From CALREJ01 sp035547395 (GTDB lineage: Bacteria; Patescibacteriota; Gracilibacteria; Peribacterales; Peribacteraceae), in contig DASZVA010000001.1 of assembly GCA_035547395.1 (NCBI GenBank), positions 1-47,446 of the forward strand: a stretch of DNA of 47,446 nt, written 5' to 3'. The translations under genes were made by a program, and so were the position numbers. The notes under the pieces were generated by a model. It made no database searches. It was not told the DNA's origin and saw only the letters and a list, made by a program, of their open reading frames with translations. Shown one piece after another: positions 18,804-27,021 of the stretch; the first letter of the stretch is position 1; each line of letters starts with the position of its first letter.

Positions 18804-18895
18804 GGAGAGGTGGCTGAGTGGCCGAAAGCACCACACTGCTAATGTGGTAAACGGGTAAAACCGTTTCGAGGGTTCGAATCCCTCCCTCTCCGCCA
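18804..18895 (+). tRNA. tRNA-Ser(GCU)
   Basis: Acceptor GGAGAGG (18804-18810) pairs with CCTCTCC (18885-18891), then discriminator G and encoded CCA. The anticodon loop CTGCTAA gives GCT. The long variable arm is type II, and the T arm GAGGG-TTCGAAT-CCCTC is intact. A TATACT at 18784-18789 is a likely promoter element. The last part of this gene is repeated at 18982-19002. Confidence 0.97.
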
Positions 18896-18981
18896 TCCGG
18901 CTTCGTACCGCATGTGCGGCACTACGCCGGGATGTATAACAAAGGAGGAATGAGAAGTTTATGGTGAGCGAAGCCGAACCA

Positions 18982-19002
18982 AATCCCTCCCTCTCCGCCA
19001 TC
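18982..19002 (+). repeat. Second copy of the tRNA-Ser(GCU) 3' end (att-like)
   Basis: These 21 bases are identical to 18877-18897, the 3' side of the T arm, acceptor strand, CCA and two flanking bases. The copy lacks the TTCG of the T loop and cannot make a tRNA. The 84 nt in between end with a tail (GAGCGAAGCCGAACCA) similar in layout to the segment before the tRNA-Pro copy at 32500, suggesting a decayed element of the same kind. The copy touches the stop codon of the downstream gene. Confidence 0.85.
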
Positions 19003-19531
19003 ACATGTTTGTCGCGCTTGCGAGCAGATCGCTGAGACCAAAGACCGTCACGACATCCAAATCGTGATCATTGAGCTCGTACGTCTTTGCAAGAAGGTTC
19101 AGAACCTGGTTGGAGACGAGGATGCAGCCCATGCTCTTGTAGCGGTCGTTGCCTGCGAGGATGTCATTGATGTTTCCCGTCGAGTGAATGCCGTAGGACG
19201 TGTAATCCTTGCCGTTTTCGTAGAGCCGCAAAAAGAAACCCGTCGGCCCGAAAGTGCCGCGGTCCGTTTGAATCGTCGTCGATTTCACTTCCCAGTGCGC
19301 CAGAGGCGTCGCGGCATCGTAGGTGATTCCCATGTAATGCACCGTTTTCTGCTGACCCGATCCGATGCGGAACGCCGTGTAGGATCCATCATCGTGCACG
19401 ATGTAGCCCATATTCGCCTCGGTGTCGGCGATGAACCGGTCGTGTTGCATGGGCACCCATTCCTGGACAGGAATGAAGGCGGGCGAGGCCGCGGGCGTCG
19501 TCGCAACGACAAAGCCGAAAAGGACGCTCAT
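19001..19531 (-). CDS. L,D-transpeptidase (YkuD family)
   Basis: A 176-residue exported protein from the ATG at 19531 (a TTG four codons earlier is possible). The N-terminal hydrophobic segment MSVLFGFVVATTPAASPAF is a signal peptide. The YkuD signature is near the C-terminus: YGIHSTGN supplies the His and KSMGCILVSNQVL the catalytic Cys, though the Arg that usually follows GCI is replaced by Leu. Such enzymes make 3-3 peptidoglycan cross-links or attach proteins to the wall. Its 3' end abuts the duplicated tRNA fragment. Confidence 0.88.
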   Translation of the reverse strand: MSVLFGFVVATTPAASPAFIPVQEWVPMQHDRFIADTEANMGYIVHDDGSYTAFRIGSGQQKTVHYMGITYDAATPLAHWEVKSTTIQTDRGTFGPTGFFLRLYENGKDYTSYGIHSTGNINDILAGNDRYKSMGCILVSNQVLNLLAKTYELNDHDLDVVTVFGLSDLLASATNM

Positions 19532-19714
19532 GATCTGCAGCAAAGCGTATTATCATACTCATCTATTCATTTTTGTCAATGATCTTGGATATGGCTGAAA
19601 TGAGCCATGAAGACGATATATGGCCGCTATTGGCGTTCTGTTACATCGCATGAATACTTATTGTATACAATCTCAGGCGGGCTAATCGATTCTTTCTGAC
19701 TTACACTGCAATCC

Positions 19715-20617
19715 ATGAATGACACGTTCTCACATATTCCCGTCATGCACGATACGGTGCTGCAATTGCTGCAGCCGGCGGCAGGGGAGTCGGTACTGGA
19801 TGTGACGGTCGGGCTTGGCGGACACAGTGCTTCTTTTTCCGATGCCATCGGTTCGTCCGGAAAGCTCATCGTGCTCGACGCTGACAAATCGAATCTTGAT
19901 CGCGCTTTGTCGAAGTTATCGAACCATCCGGCTCCGGTCGCGTTCCATCAGATCAACTTCCTGCATATGGGTGAACTGTCGCTTCCGTCCGTCGATATCA
20001 TCTTTGCGGATCTGGGACTCAGCTCCCCGCATATCGACGATCCGGCAAGGGGATTCACCTTCCGCGCCGAGGGTCCGCTCGACCTGCGCTACGATCAGTC
20101 ATCCGGCAGGAATGCGATGCAATGGATCGAGGAAGCGGACGAAGAAGATTTGGCGCAGGCATTCCGCTCATACGGTGAGCTCTACAAAGAAGCGCGAAGA
20201 CTTGCATCCGTTCTGGCAGGCAAACGGTTTGAGACGACGACGATGCTACGCGACGCGGTGGAAAAAGCGTTCGGCTTTCGCGCCAAACAGATCCTGCCGC
20301 AGGTCTTTCAGGCGCTGCGCATCGCGGTGAACGACGAACTGCTTGCGGTGGAGGCCTTGCTCAACGTCGGGTCGTCTCTTCTCAATCCCGGCGGTCGCAT
20401 GGGGATACTCAGCTATCACTCGCTCGAAGACCGGCTCGTGAAGCATGCGTTCCGCGCGCTTACGGCGCCGAAAAAAAACCCGGTGACGGGAAAAATTTCA
20501 CGGGAAGCCGACTTTGAACTCGTAACGAAAAAAGCTCTAGTGCCCTCGGACGGGGAGATCGCGGCAAACCAAAGATCCCGGAGCGCGAAATTTCGCGTGA
20601 TCAAAAGAAAGAGCTAG
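19715..20617 (+). CDS. rsmH: 16S rRNA (cytosine-1402-N4)-methyltransferase
   Basis: A 300-residue SAM-dependent methyltransferase acting on the ribosomal decoding centre. The N-terminus HIPVMHDTVLQLLQP, the SAM loop VLDVTVGLGGHS, DLGLSSPHIDDPARGFTF, LDLRYD and GILSYHSLEDRLVK are all as in RsmH, and the length is normal. TACACT at 19702-19707 ends 7 nt before the ATG. It is followed at 1 nt by an FtsL-like gene, the classical division/cell-wall cluster order, although mraZ and the penicillin-binding gene are not present. Confidence 0.97.
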   Translation: MNDTFSHIPVMHDTVLQLLQPAAGESVLDVTVGLGGHSASFSDAIGSSGKLIVLDADKSNLDRALSKLSNHPAPVAFHQINFLHMGELSLPSVDIIFADLGLSSPHIDDPARGFTFRAEGPLDLRYDQSSGRNAMQWIEEADEEDLAQAFRSYGELYKEARRLASVLAGKRFETTTMLRDAVEKAFGFRAKQILPQVFQALRIAVNDELLAVEALLNVGSSLLNPGGRMGILSYHSLEDRLVKHAFRALTAPKKNPVTGKISREADFELVTKKALVPSDGEIAANQRSRSAKFRVIKRKS

Positions 20618-20618
20618 A

Positions 20619-20993
20619 ATGCCATCCGTGATCAAAGATCTGCTCGCGTCATTGTCGCTGCTCAAGAAGTCCGCCACCACCGGGCGCGCGTCGCTCGGAA
20701 AAATGGTCGATCAGAGCACGGTCATGCTCATGATCGCCATCGGTTCACTGATCCTTGTTCTCGCGCTCCTCATTCTTTTTCATGAAAATGCGAACGCGAC
20801 GAAGGGATACCAGCTGCGCACGCTGGAACGGCAGCGTTCCCAGCTTCTGCTGAATGAGGAAGTGCAGAACATGCAGATCGCGCAGGAACAGTCGCTGGAA
20901 AACCTGCAGCAGGATCCCAAAATTCAAGCGATGCCGGATTCCAAAAACATACAATACGTGAATGATCCGTCCCCGCCGGACGGCACTCGCTGA
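20619..20993 (+). CDS. ftsL: FtsL-like division protein
   Basis: A 124-residue bitopic protein: a basic cytoplasmic stretch, one transmembrane helix at about residues 35-55 (VMLMIAIGSLILVLALLILF), then a coiled coil (YQLRTLERQRSQLLLNEEVQ) and a short tail. This shape and its position directly after rsmH match FtsL, the partner of FtsB and FtsQ at the division septum. FtsL sequences diverge strongly, so the call rests on synteny and topology. Its stop is only 2 nt from the stop of the convergent pyruvate kinase gene. Confidence 0.75.
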   Translation: MPSVIKDLLASLSLLKKSATTGRASLGKMVDQSTVMLMIAIGSLILVLALLILFHENANATKGYQLRTLERQRSQLLLNEEVQNMQIAQEQSLENLQQDPKIQAMPDSKNIQYVNDPSPPDGTR

Positions 20994-20995
20994 CT

Positions 20996-22411
20996 TTAGG
21001 CGATTGTTCGTACGTGCACGGAATGCACCGAGCCCGCGCGCGTTTTGAGATCCGCGATCAGTACGACTTTTTGACCGCTTTCCAAAATCTTCGCCTCTTT
21101 CACGGCGGTGAGCGCGTGATCGATGGTGACTTCAGGATCGGAATCAAACGTGATGAGCAGTGGAGTGACGCCCTGCAGAAGCTGCAGATAGCGCTGGATC
21201 TTCGGGTCTTCCGTCAATGCGACGATCGGCAGATTGCTGCGTAGCTGGCTGACGGCGCGGGCCGTTTTCCCCGTGCGCGTCAGCACCAAAATCGCGGGCG
21301 ACGTAACGGACAGCGCCATGCTGACGGCCGCATCGGCAAGCGCGGACTGTTCGCCGAACGCGCACATGATGTCGCGCTCCATGTCCGCGGACAGATGCGC
21401 TTCCGTTTCCAGGAGAATTTTGTGCATGGCATTCACCGACGCAAACGGATGCTGGCCCATGGCGGTTTCCCCCGACAGCATCGTGGCATCCGCGCGCGTG
21501 GTGCAGGCGTGCGCGATGTCGGTGACTTCCGCCCGCGTCGGCATGGGATTTTCGATCATGCTCTCGAGCATCTGCGTCGCAACGATCACGGGCTTGCCCG
21601 CGTGCCTGCATTTGCGGACGATCATGTCCTGAACCGCGGGAATTTTTTCGTACGGCATTTCGGCGCCGAGATCGCCGCGCGCAACCATAATGCCGTCGGA
21701 CGCGTCGATAATCGCGTCGATATTCTCGACGGCCTGACGCGTTTCGATTTTGGCGATCGTGCGCATGGAACTTCCGTTCTTTTTCAAAAAGTCGGCGACT
21801 TCGACGATTTCCTCAGCTGTGCGGACGAAAGAAAGAGCCACGTAATCCATCTCCATCTCGATGCCGAGTTTCAAGTCATCCCAATCTTTTTCCATCAAGG
21901 CGGGCAGGCTGATATCGGCCCCCGGCAGATTGACGTGCCTGCGCGATCCGATTTTTCCGTCGTCGTTCGATCTAGCTATTACGGAACCGTCCGCCTCCAG
22001 GGAGACGAGCTGAAACGACATGACGCCGTTATCGAGCAGAATATGTTCCGCGCCCTTCACGTCATGCGCAAATTTGTCGTAGTTGACGATGATCACCGGC
22101 CGCTTTTCGGCGGGCAGAGGAGTCGACGAGAACACGACCTCCTGCCCCTTGGTGATCGCGATCGGCTCGTTGACGTCTCCCGTGCGGATTTCCGCGCCCT
22201 TGGTATCAAGCAGCAATCCGATGCAATAGCCGTGCTCTTTATTGACATCTTTTATCATTTGAATCGTGGATCTATGTTGATCCTGCGATCCGTGCGAGAA
22301 ATTGACGCGCGCGATGTTCATGCCCTGACTATGCAGTTTCACGATGTTTTCCGGGCTGGTGGTGGCAGGGCCGAGCGTGCAAATGATTTTTGTGAGTCGT
22401 ACGTTATTCAT
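20996..22411 (-). CDS. pyk: Pyruvate kinase
   Basis: A 471-residue enzyme making pyruvate and ATP from phosphoenolpyruvate. The start MNNVRLTKIICTLGPA at 22411 fits the family; an ATG at 22441 would add ten residues. Motifs in order: RVNFSHGS, LLLDTKGAEIRTG, SLPALMEKDWDDL, the catalytic Lys in TIAKIETRQAVENID, IMVARGDLGAEMPYEKI, and TMLSGETAMGQHP. A full C-terminal effector domain is present. It is divergent from the DUF4215 gene. Together with pgk at the window end it supplies the ATP-yielding steps of glycolysis. Confidence 0.96.
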   Translation of the reverse strand: MNNVRLTKIICTLGPATTSPENIVKLHSQGMNIARVNFSHGSQDQHRSTIQMIKDVNKEHGYCIGLLLDTKGAEIRTGDVNEPIAITKGQEVVFSSTPLPAEKRPVIIVNYDKFAHDVKGAEHILLDNGVMSFQLVSLEADGSVIARSNDDGKIGSRRHVNLPGADISLPALMEKDWDDLKLGIEMEMDYVALSFVRTAEEIVEVADFLKKNGSSMRTIAKIETRQAVENIDAIIDASDGIMVARGDLGAEMPYEKIPAVQDMIVRKCRHAGKPVIVATQMLESMIENPMPTRAEVTDIAHACTTRADATMLSGETAMGQHPFASVNAMHKILLETEAHLSADMERDIMCAFGEQSALADAAVSMALSVTSPAILVLTRTGKTARAVSQLRSNLPIVALTEDPKIQRYLQLLQGVTPLLITFDSDPEVTIDHALTAVKEAKILESGQKVVLIADLKTRAGSVHSVHVRTIA

Positions 22412-22516
22412 CGGATATGGACAAGAAACTAACTGTGTCATTGTATCATAATTCCCCCTTTTTGAACATGGTTGATCTGGCAGAAAGAGCCAAAGAATGC
22501 TATAATGATGGGATTT

Positions 22517-24517
22517 ATGAACAAACACAAAGCCATTGGACTGGCTCTGACCGCGGGGTCGATCTGTGCCATGTTGGCGCTCTTTGTGTTGCAGGTCTCA
22601 ACGCAGCTGCATACGCAGCAACCCGCTCGTTTTTCCCTGCGGTACGGAAACATCGCGTACGGGTATGGGTCGTCTTCATCGGCAGCTGCAGTCTGCGGTA
22701 ATGGAACAAAAGAAGGAACCGAACAGTGCGACGATGGAAATACCGCGAGCGGCGACGGTTGCAGTGCGGCATGTACGGTGGAGTCCGGTTGGACGTGTAC
22801 GGGGGCCGCTCCGAGTACCTGCAGCACGACATGCGGCGACAGCATCAAGGCGGGCTCGGAACAGTGTGATGACGGAAACACAACGGCGAATGACGGTTGC
22901 TCTGCGACTTGTACGGTGGAATCGGGCTGGGCTTGCACGGGGACTCCCAAAAGCACCTGCGCCACGATTTGCGGCGATAACATTGTCGCCGGGTCGGAGC
23001 AGTGCGACCCGGGCGTCGACGGCCAGTCATCCACCTGCAACAGTGATTGCACCACATCCCGCTGCGGCGACGGCAAGGTGAATACGGCAGCGGGCGAAGA
23101 GTGTGACAATGGCGACAGCGGCAACAGCAATACGGGCACGTGCAACACCTCCTGCAAAAAGACGACCTGCGGCGACGGCATCGTACAGTCGCTGGACGGC
23201 CAAGGAATTCACGAATCCTGCGAACCGTCTCTCGACAGCACCTGTTCCTCCAGTTGCACGCCGCAGCGAAGCATCGGCATCGATACGACGCCGACGGCAT
23301 CGAGCAGCAGTTCAACGGCGCGCCTGAGCCCGCCGCCGTCCTGCGGCAACGGCAAGCTGGAGCCCGACAAAGGAGAACAGTGCGACGACGGCCGCTTCAA
23401 CGGGCTCGATGGCAAGTGCGACCGCTGGTGTCACGCGCTGTTTTGCGGAAACGGCACCGTTGATCCGGGTGAGGAATGCGAGCCCTCGAAAGATGCGAAC
23501 GGAAATTTCACGACGAACAAATGCGGTTTGACATGTTCGGTTCCCGTATGCGACGCGAGCGGCAATTGCACGGGCGGCTGCATGTGGATTAACATCAAGT
23601 GCACGGCATCGAGCGCAAGCAGCAGTGCGCACAGCATTGACATACAGACGCAGATCGGCGTCGGCATTGAACAGCAAACGCAATTCTCAAAATCGAGCAA
23701 ATCGCAGTCATCGTCCGCACCGTCGTTCATTTTGCCGGTTTCTTCATCCGCACGGTCTTCATCTTCCGTCTCGGTTGCCCCCGGCCCTCCCGTTTGCGGC
23801 GACGGCGTCATTCAGGCAGGGGAGCAATGCGACGACGGGCCGGCCAACTCGGACACGCGCCCGGGCGCCTGCCGCACCAACTGCACCGCGTCGCGCTGCG
23901 GAGACGGCATCATTGATCCGGGTGAGGAATGTGACCGGGGAGACGCAGACAACGCGATCGGCAACGGCTGCACGCCGACGTGTAAAATCAGCATCTGCGG
24001 CGACGGCATCCTGCAGCCGGGAGAAGAATGTGACGACGGTCCGCGCAACTCCGATACGAAGCCCGATTCCTGCAGCACAAAATGTCTGCTCCCGCATTGC
24101 GGCGACGGCATCATCGACCGCGCCTTCGGCGAAATCTGCGATGACGGCTACAACAATTCCGACACGCGCCCCAACGGCTGCCGCTTAAACTGCGTCCCTG
24201 CGCATTGCGGCGACGGCGTGAAGGATACGGGCGAGCAGTGCGACAACGGCATCAACAATTCCGACAGCAAAGCGGGAGCCTGCCGTACCAACTGCAAGAT
24301 CGCGCATTGCGGCGACGGCGTCAAAGATCCCGGCGAGCAATGCGACGGCGGCCCCAACGGTAACGCCACGTGCACGCCGGATTGCAAAGTGAGAACCACG
24401 CTGCACAGCGCCGCGCCGAGTTCCCCGTCGGGATATCTGTATGCGTTCGTCTTCCTGATTCTCATCATTATCGCGATTATTACCGTGCGAACGGCGCACG
24501 CGATGATGAAATCCTAA
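22517..24517 (+). CDS. Cys-rich DUF4215-repeat surface protein
   Basis: A 666-residue protein from the ATG at 22517, 10 nt after an extended -10 (TGCTATAAT). An N-terminal signal or anchor (IGLALTAGSICAMLALFVL) is followed by about fourteen Cys-rich units of the form CGDGxxxxGEQCDDG...C...C. Two Ser-rich linkers interrupt them, and a C-terminal helix (YLYAFVFLILIIIAIITV) with a short basic tail ends the protein. The CDDG units match the DUF4215/Myxococcus Cys-rich repeat family, whose acidic loops probably bind calcium. Topology suggests a large extracellular region anchored in the membrane. Function unknown; adhesion is plausible. Confidence 0.85.
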   Translation: MNKHKAIGLALTAGSICAMLALFVLQVSTQLHTQQPARFSLRYGNIAYGYGSSSSAAAVCGNGTKEGTEQCDDGNTASGDGCSAACTVESGWTCTGAAPSTCSTTCGDSIKAGSEQCDDGNTTANDGCSATCTVESGWACTGTPKSTCATICGDNIVAGSEQCDPGVDGQSSTCNSDCTTSRCGDGKVNTAAGEECDNGDSGNSNTGTCNTSCKKTTCGDGIVQSLDGQGIHESCEPSLDSTCSSSCTPQRSIGIDTTPTASSSSSTARLSPPPSCGNGKLEPDKGEQCDDGRFNGLDGKCDRWCHALFCGNGTVDPGEECEPSKDANGNFTTNKCGLTCSVPVCDASGNCTGGCMWINIKCTASSASSSAHSIDIQTQIGVGIEQQTQFSKSSKSQSSSAPSFILPVSSSARSSSSVSVAPGPPVCGDGVIQAGEQCDDGPANSDTRPGACRTNCTASRCGDGIIDPGEECDRGDADNAIGNGCTPTCKISICGDGILQPGEECDDGPRNSDTKPDSCSTKCLLPHCGDGIIDRAFGEICDDGYNNSDTRPNGCRLNCVPAHCGDGVKDTGEQCDNGINNSDSKAGACRTNCKIAHCGDGVKDPGEQCDGGPNGNATCTPDCKVRTTLHSAAPSSPSGYLYAFVFLILIIIAIITVRTAHAMMKS

Positions 24518-24587
24518 AAAAGTCGGGAATCTGACTGGAAAAGTTTGCATACAGCCCTCATGCTGCGCGCCTCTTTCCCCATTCCGC

Positions 24588-24686
24588 ATGCCGATTCACT
24601 TCCTGCAGGCGCTGATCGCTCTCAATATCGTACTTCTGTTCTTCACGCTGAATATGGCGCTGAACGGCAAGCGACGGCGCGATTAA
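24588..24686 (+). CDS. Possible 32-residue single-helix membrane peptide
   Basis: An ATG at 24588 opens MPIHFLQALIALNIVLLFFT, then LNMALNGKRRRD and a stop at 24686: one hydrophobic helix and a positively charged tail, a common small membrane protein layout. It overlaps the end of the convergent protease gene by 4 nt. There is no clear promoter or ribosome site, so it may be chance. Confidence 0.35.
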   Translation: MPIHFLQALIALNIVLLFFTLNMALNGKRRRD

Positions 24687-25171
24687 AGAACGATCACAAG
24701 CGCGACGATCGTCCAGAGAGACAAGCCGAGAAGCAGACTGAGGACGTAGCGCAGGATAACCGCGGGCCACACGCTGCGCGCCTTCAGGGTGACGAGGCAG
24801 AGCGCCGGCGCAATCACGCATCCCATCAGCAAAAACCGCTCGATTAACGCGGCGGTATCCATCGTCCAGATATTCGTGAGATAGACGAGAGCCGAGAGAG
24901 CGGAGGTCAAAATCACCGCTTCGGCGGTCGGGAGCTTCCTGAGGAGGGCGGGGAAAATCCATCCGCGCAGAATGATCTCTTCGTAGAGCGGCGCGAGCAG
25001 AATCGAAATCAGAATCGGGTAGGGAAACAGCGTTCCGTGCAGCTCCCGTTGCTTGTACAAAAGGAATGCGGTGAACGCGTAGAGGAGTGCGATGATCGCG
25101 ATCTGCATCAATGGCGTGAGGATGCCGACCGGTCGGAATGTGAGGAAATTGTCCTGCGTCGTGCGGTTCAT
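24683..25171 (-). CDS. CPBP-family intramembrane protease, degenerate
   Basis: A 162-residue polytopic membrane protein. The first CPBP (CAAX-protease/bacteriocin-processing) motif is intact as LYEEIILRG. The later motifs appear degraded: the FxxxH position reads LVYLTNIW with no His, and the HxxxN-type position reads VILRY. A catalytic role is therefore doubtful, and a scaffold or immunity-like role is possible. TACACT ends 7 nt before the ATG, so a leaderless mRNA is likely. Shorter than most members (200 or more residues). Confidence 0.8.
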   Translation of the reverse strand: MNRTTQDNFLTFRPVGILTPLMQIAIIALLYAFTAFLLYKQRELHGTLFPYPILISILLAPLYEEIILRGWIFPALLRKLPTAEAVILTSALSALVYLTNIWTMDTAALIERFLLMGCVIAPALCLVTLKARSVWPAVILRYVLSLLLGLSLWTIVALVIVL

Positions 25172-25257
25172 GAATGCTAGTGTAGCGATGTTCGCAATGA
25201 ATTATACTTCCCAAGCGGACTTTCTTTTTTTTCTAACCCTAACCCTAATCCTCACTT

Positions 25258-25282
25258 GCCCCGGTAGCTCAGTTGGGTTGAG
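25258..25282 (+). pseudogene. Partial copy of the tRNA-Arg 5' half
   Basis: GCCCCGGTAGCTCAGTTGG at 25258-25276 is identical to the first 19 bases of tRNA-Arg at 25357, and matches continue with two mismatches to the next GAG. It then changes into a hairpin, GGATCCGC-TT-GCGGATCC. The offset between copies is 99 bp. It cannot fold as a tRNA. Confidence 0.85.
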
Positions 25283-25356
25283 GATCCGCTTGCGGATCCG
25301 AACAATCATAAAAAGACTCGCGATTATCTGTTCGATCATTCCATCATCACATCCAC

Positions 25357-25433
25357 GCCCCGGTAGCTCAGTTGGATAGAGCGGAAGCCTTCTAAGCTTC
25401 AGGTCACAGGTTCGATCCCTGTCCGGGGTACCA
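25357..25433 (+). tRNA. tRNA-Arg(UCU)
   Basis: Acceptor GCCCCGG (25357-25363) pairs with CCGGGGT (25423-25429; one G-T pair), discriminator A and encoded CCA. Anticodon stem GAAGC/GCTTC with loop CTTCTAA gives TCT. T arm ACAGG-TTCGATC-CCTGT is normal. Confidence 0.97.
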
Positions 25434-25686
25434 TTCATGCATGAAAGACAAATGTCCCGTTTTTCTTTCATGATCTATCTTTTCGGTAAGGAATGCCTCC
25501 AGCGGAAAGTGAATTTCCGCTTCGGCACGGTTTTTCATTTCAATGTGTTCCACTCATGCTTGCATCTCGACCGAACAGGAGCACACTACCTCTCAGTTGG
25601 GAGGAAGTCGTTTCTTCCCGTTCATATTCCCCTCATATAGGAGAGTAGTGACAACGATCAATCGTGCATGTGTATGTTAGGGTCCG
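25434..25686 (+). other. Unassigned intergenic region, possible structured RNA
   Basis: No convincing protein gene is visible in about 250 nt after tRNA-Arg. Several local hairpins can form (for example GCGGAAA...TTTCCGC and GGAGGAAG...CTTCTTCC), and the region ends in a strong terminator at 25687-25720 that belongs to no annotated gene other than the tRNA. It may hold a small RNA or a long tRNA trailer. I could not match it to 6S, SRP, tmRNA or RNase P signatures. Confidence 0.3.
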
Positions 25687-25720
25687 ACAGGCTATTCCTT
25701 TCGAGGAATAGCCTGTTTTA
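25687..25720 (+). terminator. Strong hairpin terminator
   Basis: ACAGGCTATTCC and GGAATAGCCTGT form a perfect 12-bp stem around a 6-nt loop, followed by TTTA. It ends whatever transcript comes from the tRNA-Arg side. Confidence 0.8.
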
Positions 25721-25781
25721 AGCTATGCATGCTTCTTTCAAAGTCTGCACAGCATCCTCAATTTCTGGTATACTGTACAGG

Positions 25782-26309
25782 ATGGACGAAACGCAACCTC
25801 CATATCAACCGCAAGAGCCTGTTCGAGAGATTCCGTCGGTCGTCCGGCCGCCGAGCAATGACGTTTCGGAGAACAAAGATCTGGCGGCGCTTTCGTATGC
25901 GTGGGTGCTCTCCGTCTTCCTCTTTTTCTGGAAAAAAGATTCGCCGTTCGTGCGCTTTCACGCGCGGCAGGGGATGGTGCTCTTTGCCATCAGCCTGATC
26001 GCCTGGTTTATTCCAATTGTGAACCGCGCGATCGAATTGCTCGTTCTCGCATTCTGCGTCTTCGGATTCCTCGGCGCCGCGCAGGGCCAATGGAAAGATC
26101 TGCCGATCATCGGCGATCTCGCATCCGGCCGCCTCAACCACGTGCGCGCATCATGGCGCGAGATCGTGGGGAGTTGCGCGCGCCTCTGGCGAAGAATCAC
26201 ACATGCTGGTAAAAAGAAGGCGGAACAGGCGCAGGAACCGACACCGACTCAAGCACAACCGGAGTCGCCTGTTCATCCTAACCCTAACCCCAACCCTCCT
26301 TCTCTATGA
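25782..26309 (+). CDS. DUF4870-like membrane protein
   Basis: A 175-residue protein. TATACT with an upstream TG (25769-25774) ends 7 nt before the ATG, fixing the start. After a Pro-rich N-terminus comes LAALSYAWVLSVFLFFWKKD, then SPFVRFHARQGMVLFA, which is the FVRFHA signature of DUF4870, with two or three more hydrophobic helices. The tail is Pro/Gln/Asn-rich (PNPNPNPPSL) and is encoded by CTAACCC-type repeats. The stop overlaps the pyrH start as ATGA, so the two are translationally coupled. Function unknown. Confidence 0.8.
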   Translation: MDETQPPYQPQEPVREIPSVVRPPSNDVSENKDLAALSYAWVLSVFLFFWKKDSPFVRFHARQGMVLFAISLIAWFIPIVNRAIELLVLAFCVFGFLGAAQGQWKDLPIIGDLASGRLNHVRASWREIVGSCARLWRRITHAGKKKAEQAQEPTPTQAQPESPVHPNPNPNPPSL

Positions 26310-27016
26310 CCTACAAGCGCATCATGCTCAAGCTGTCCGGCGAATCCTTTTCCAAGGAAGGAAAGGGGCAGGGGATTCATCAGGAGACGCTCTACAAGGT
26401 CGCGCAATCGGTCGCGGAGCTTGCCAAGACCGGCGTGCAGGTCGTGATCGTCGTCGGCGGCGGAAACATCTGGCGCTACCGCGATACGACGGGCAGCGGC
26501 ATCGAGAGGACGGCGAGCGACGCGATGGGCATGCTCGCGACGATCATGAACGGAGTGGCTCTTCAGGCCTCACTCGAATCACTCGGTATTTTCTGCCGCG
26601 TGGCGTCGGCCATTCAGGTGCCGCAGCTGGCCGAGCCCTATATCCGCCGCCGCGTGATCCGGCATCTGGAAAAAGGTCGTGTGGTGATCTGCGCGGGAGG
26701 CACGGGCAATCCGTTCTTCACGACGGACTCGGCTGCCGCACTCCGTGCGCTGGAGCTCAACTGCGATTGTCTGCTCAAGGCCACGAACGTCGACGGCATT
26801 TACGACAAGGACCCGAACAAATTCCCTGATGCCAAGAAATATAATGAGCTGACCTATCAGGAAGCGCTCGAGAAGCATCTGGACGTCATGGATCAGGCGG
26901 CCTTCAGCCTTTGTCAGGATCAGAACCTGCCGATCCGCGTCTTCAATTTCTCGAATCCGGAGAATCTGATGAAAGCGGCGAAAGGGGATGATATCGGGAC
27001 GTTGGTGCATGGGTGA
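26306..27016 (+). CDS. pyrH: Uridylate kinase
   Basis: A 236-residue amino-acid-kinase-fold enzyme phosphorylating UMP to UDP. Motifs: YKRIMLKLSGESF at the N-terminus, VVIVVGGGNIWRYRD, ASDAMGMLATIMNG, GGTGNPFFTTDSAAALRA and KATNVDGIYDKDP, all characteristic of bacterial PyrH. The start overlaps the upstream stop by 4 nt. frr follows, the order seen in many bacteria (pyrH-frr), separated by a 140-nt region with a large imperfect hairpin. Confidence 0.97.
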   Translation: MTYKRIMLKLSGESFSKEGKGQGIHQETLYKVAQSVAELAKTGVQVVIVVGGGNIWRYRDTTGSGIERTASDAMGMLATIMNGVALQASLESLGIFCRVASAIQVPQLAEPYIRRRVIRHLEKGRVVICAGGTGNPFFTTDSAAALRALELNCDCLLKATNVDGIYDKDPNKFPDAKKYNELTYQEALEKHLDVMDQAAFSLCQDQNLPIRVFNFSNPENLMKAAKGDDIGTLVHG

Positions 27017-27021
27017 GGTAG

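Noticed and set aside
18612..19004. Minus-strand ORF reading MAEREGFEPSKRFYPF over tRNA-Ser(GCU)
   Set aside because: This is a well-known type of spurious protein from the antisense strand of a tRNA gene. The same applies to the minus-strand ORF across tRNA-Arg (25202-25471).
25232..26300. Telomere-like CTAACC repeats at 25234-25250 and 26278-26298
   Set aside because: Only two or three units each; the second encodes the Pro-Asn tail of a gene. Probably coincidence or minor slippage.
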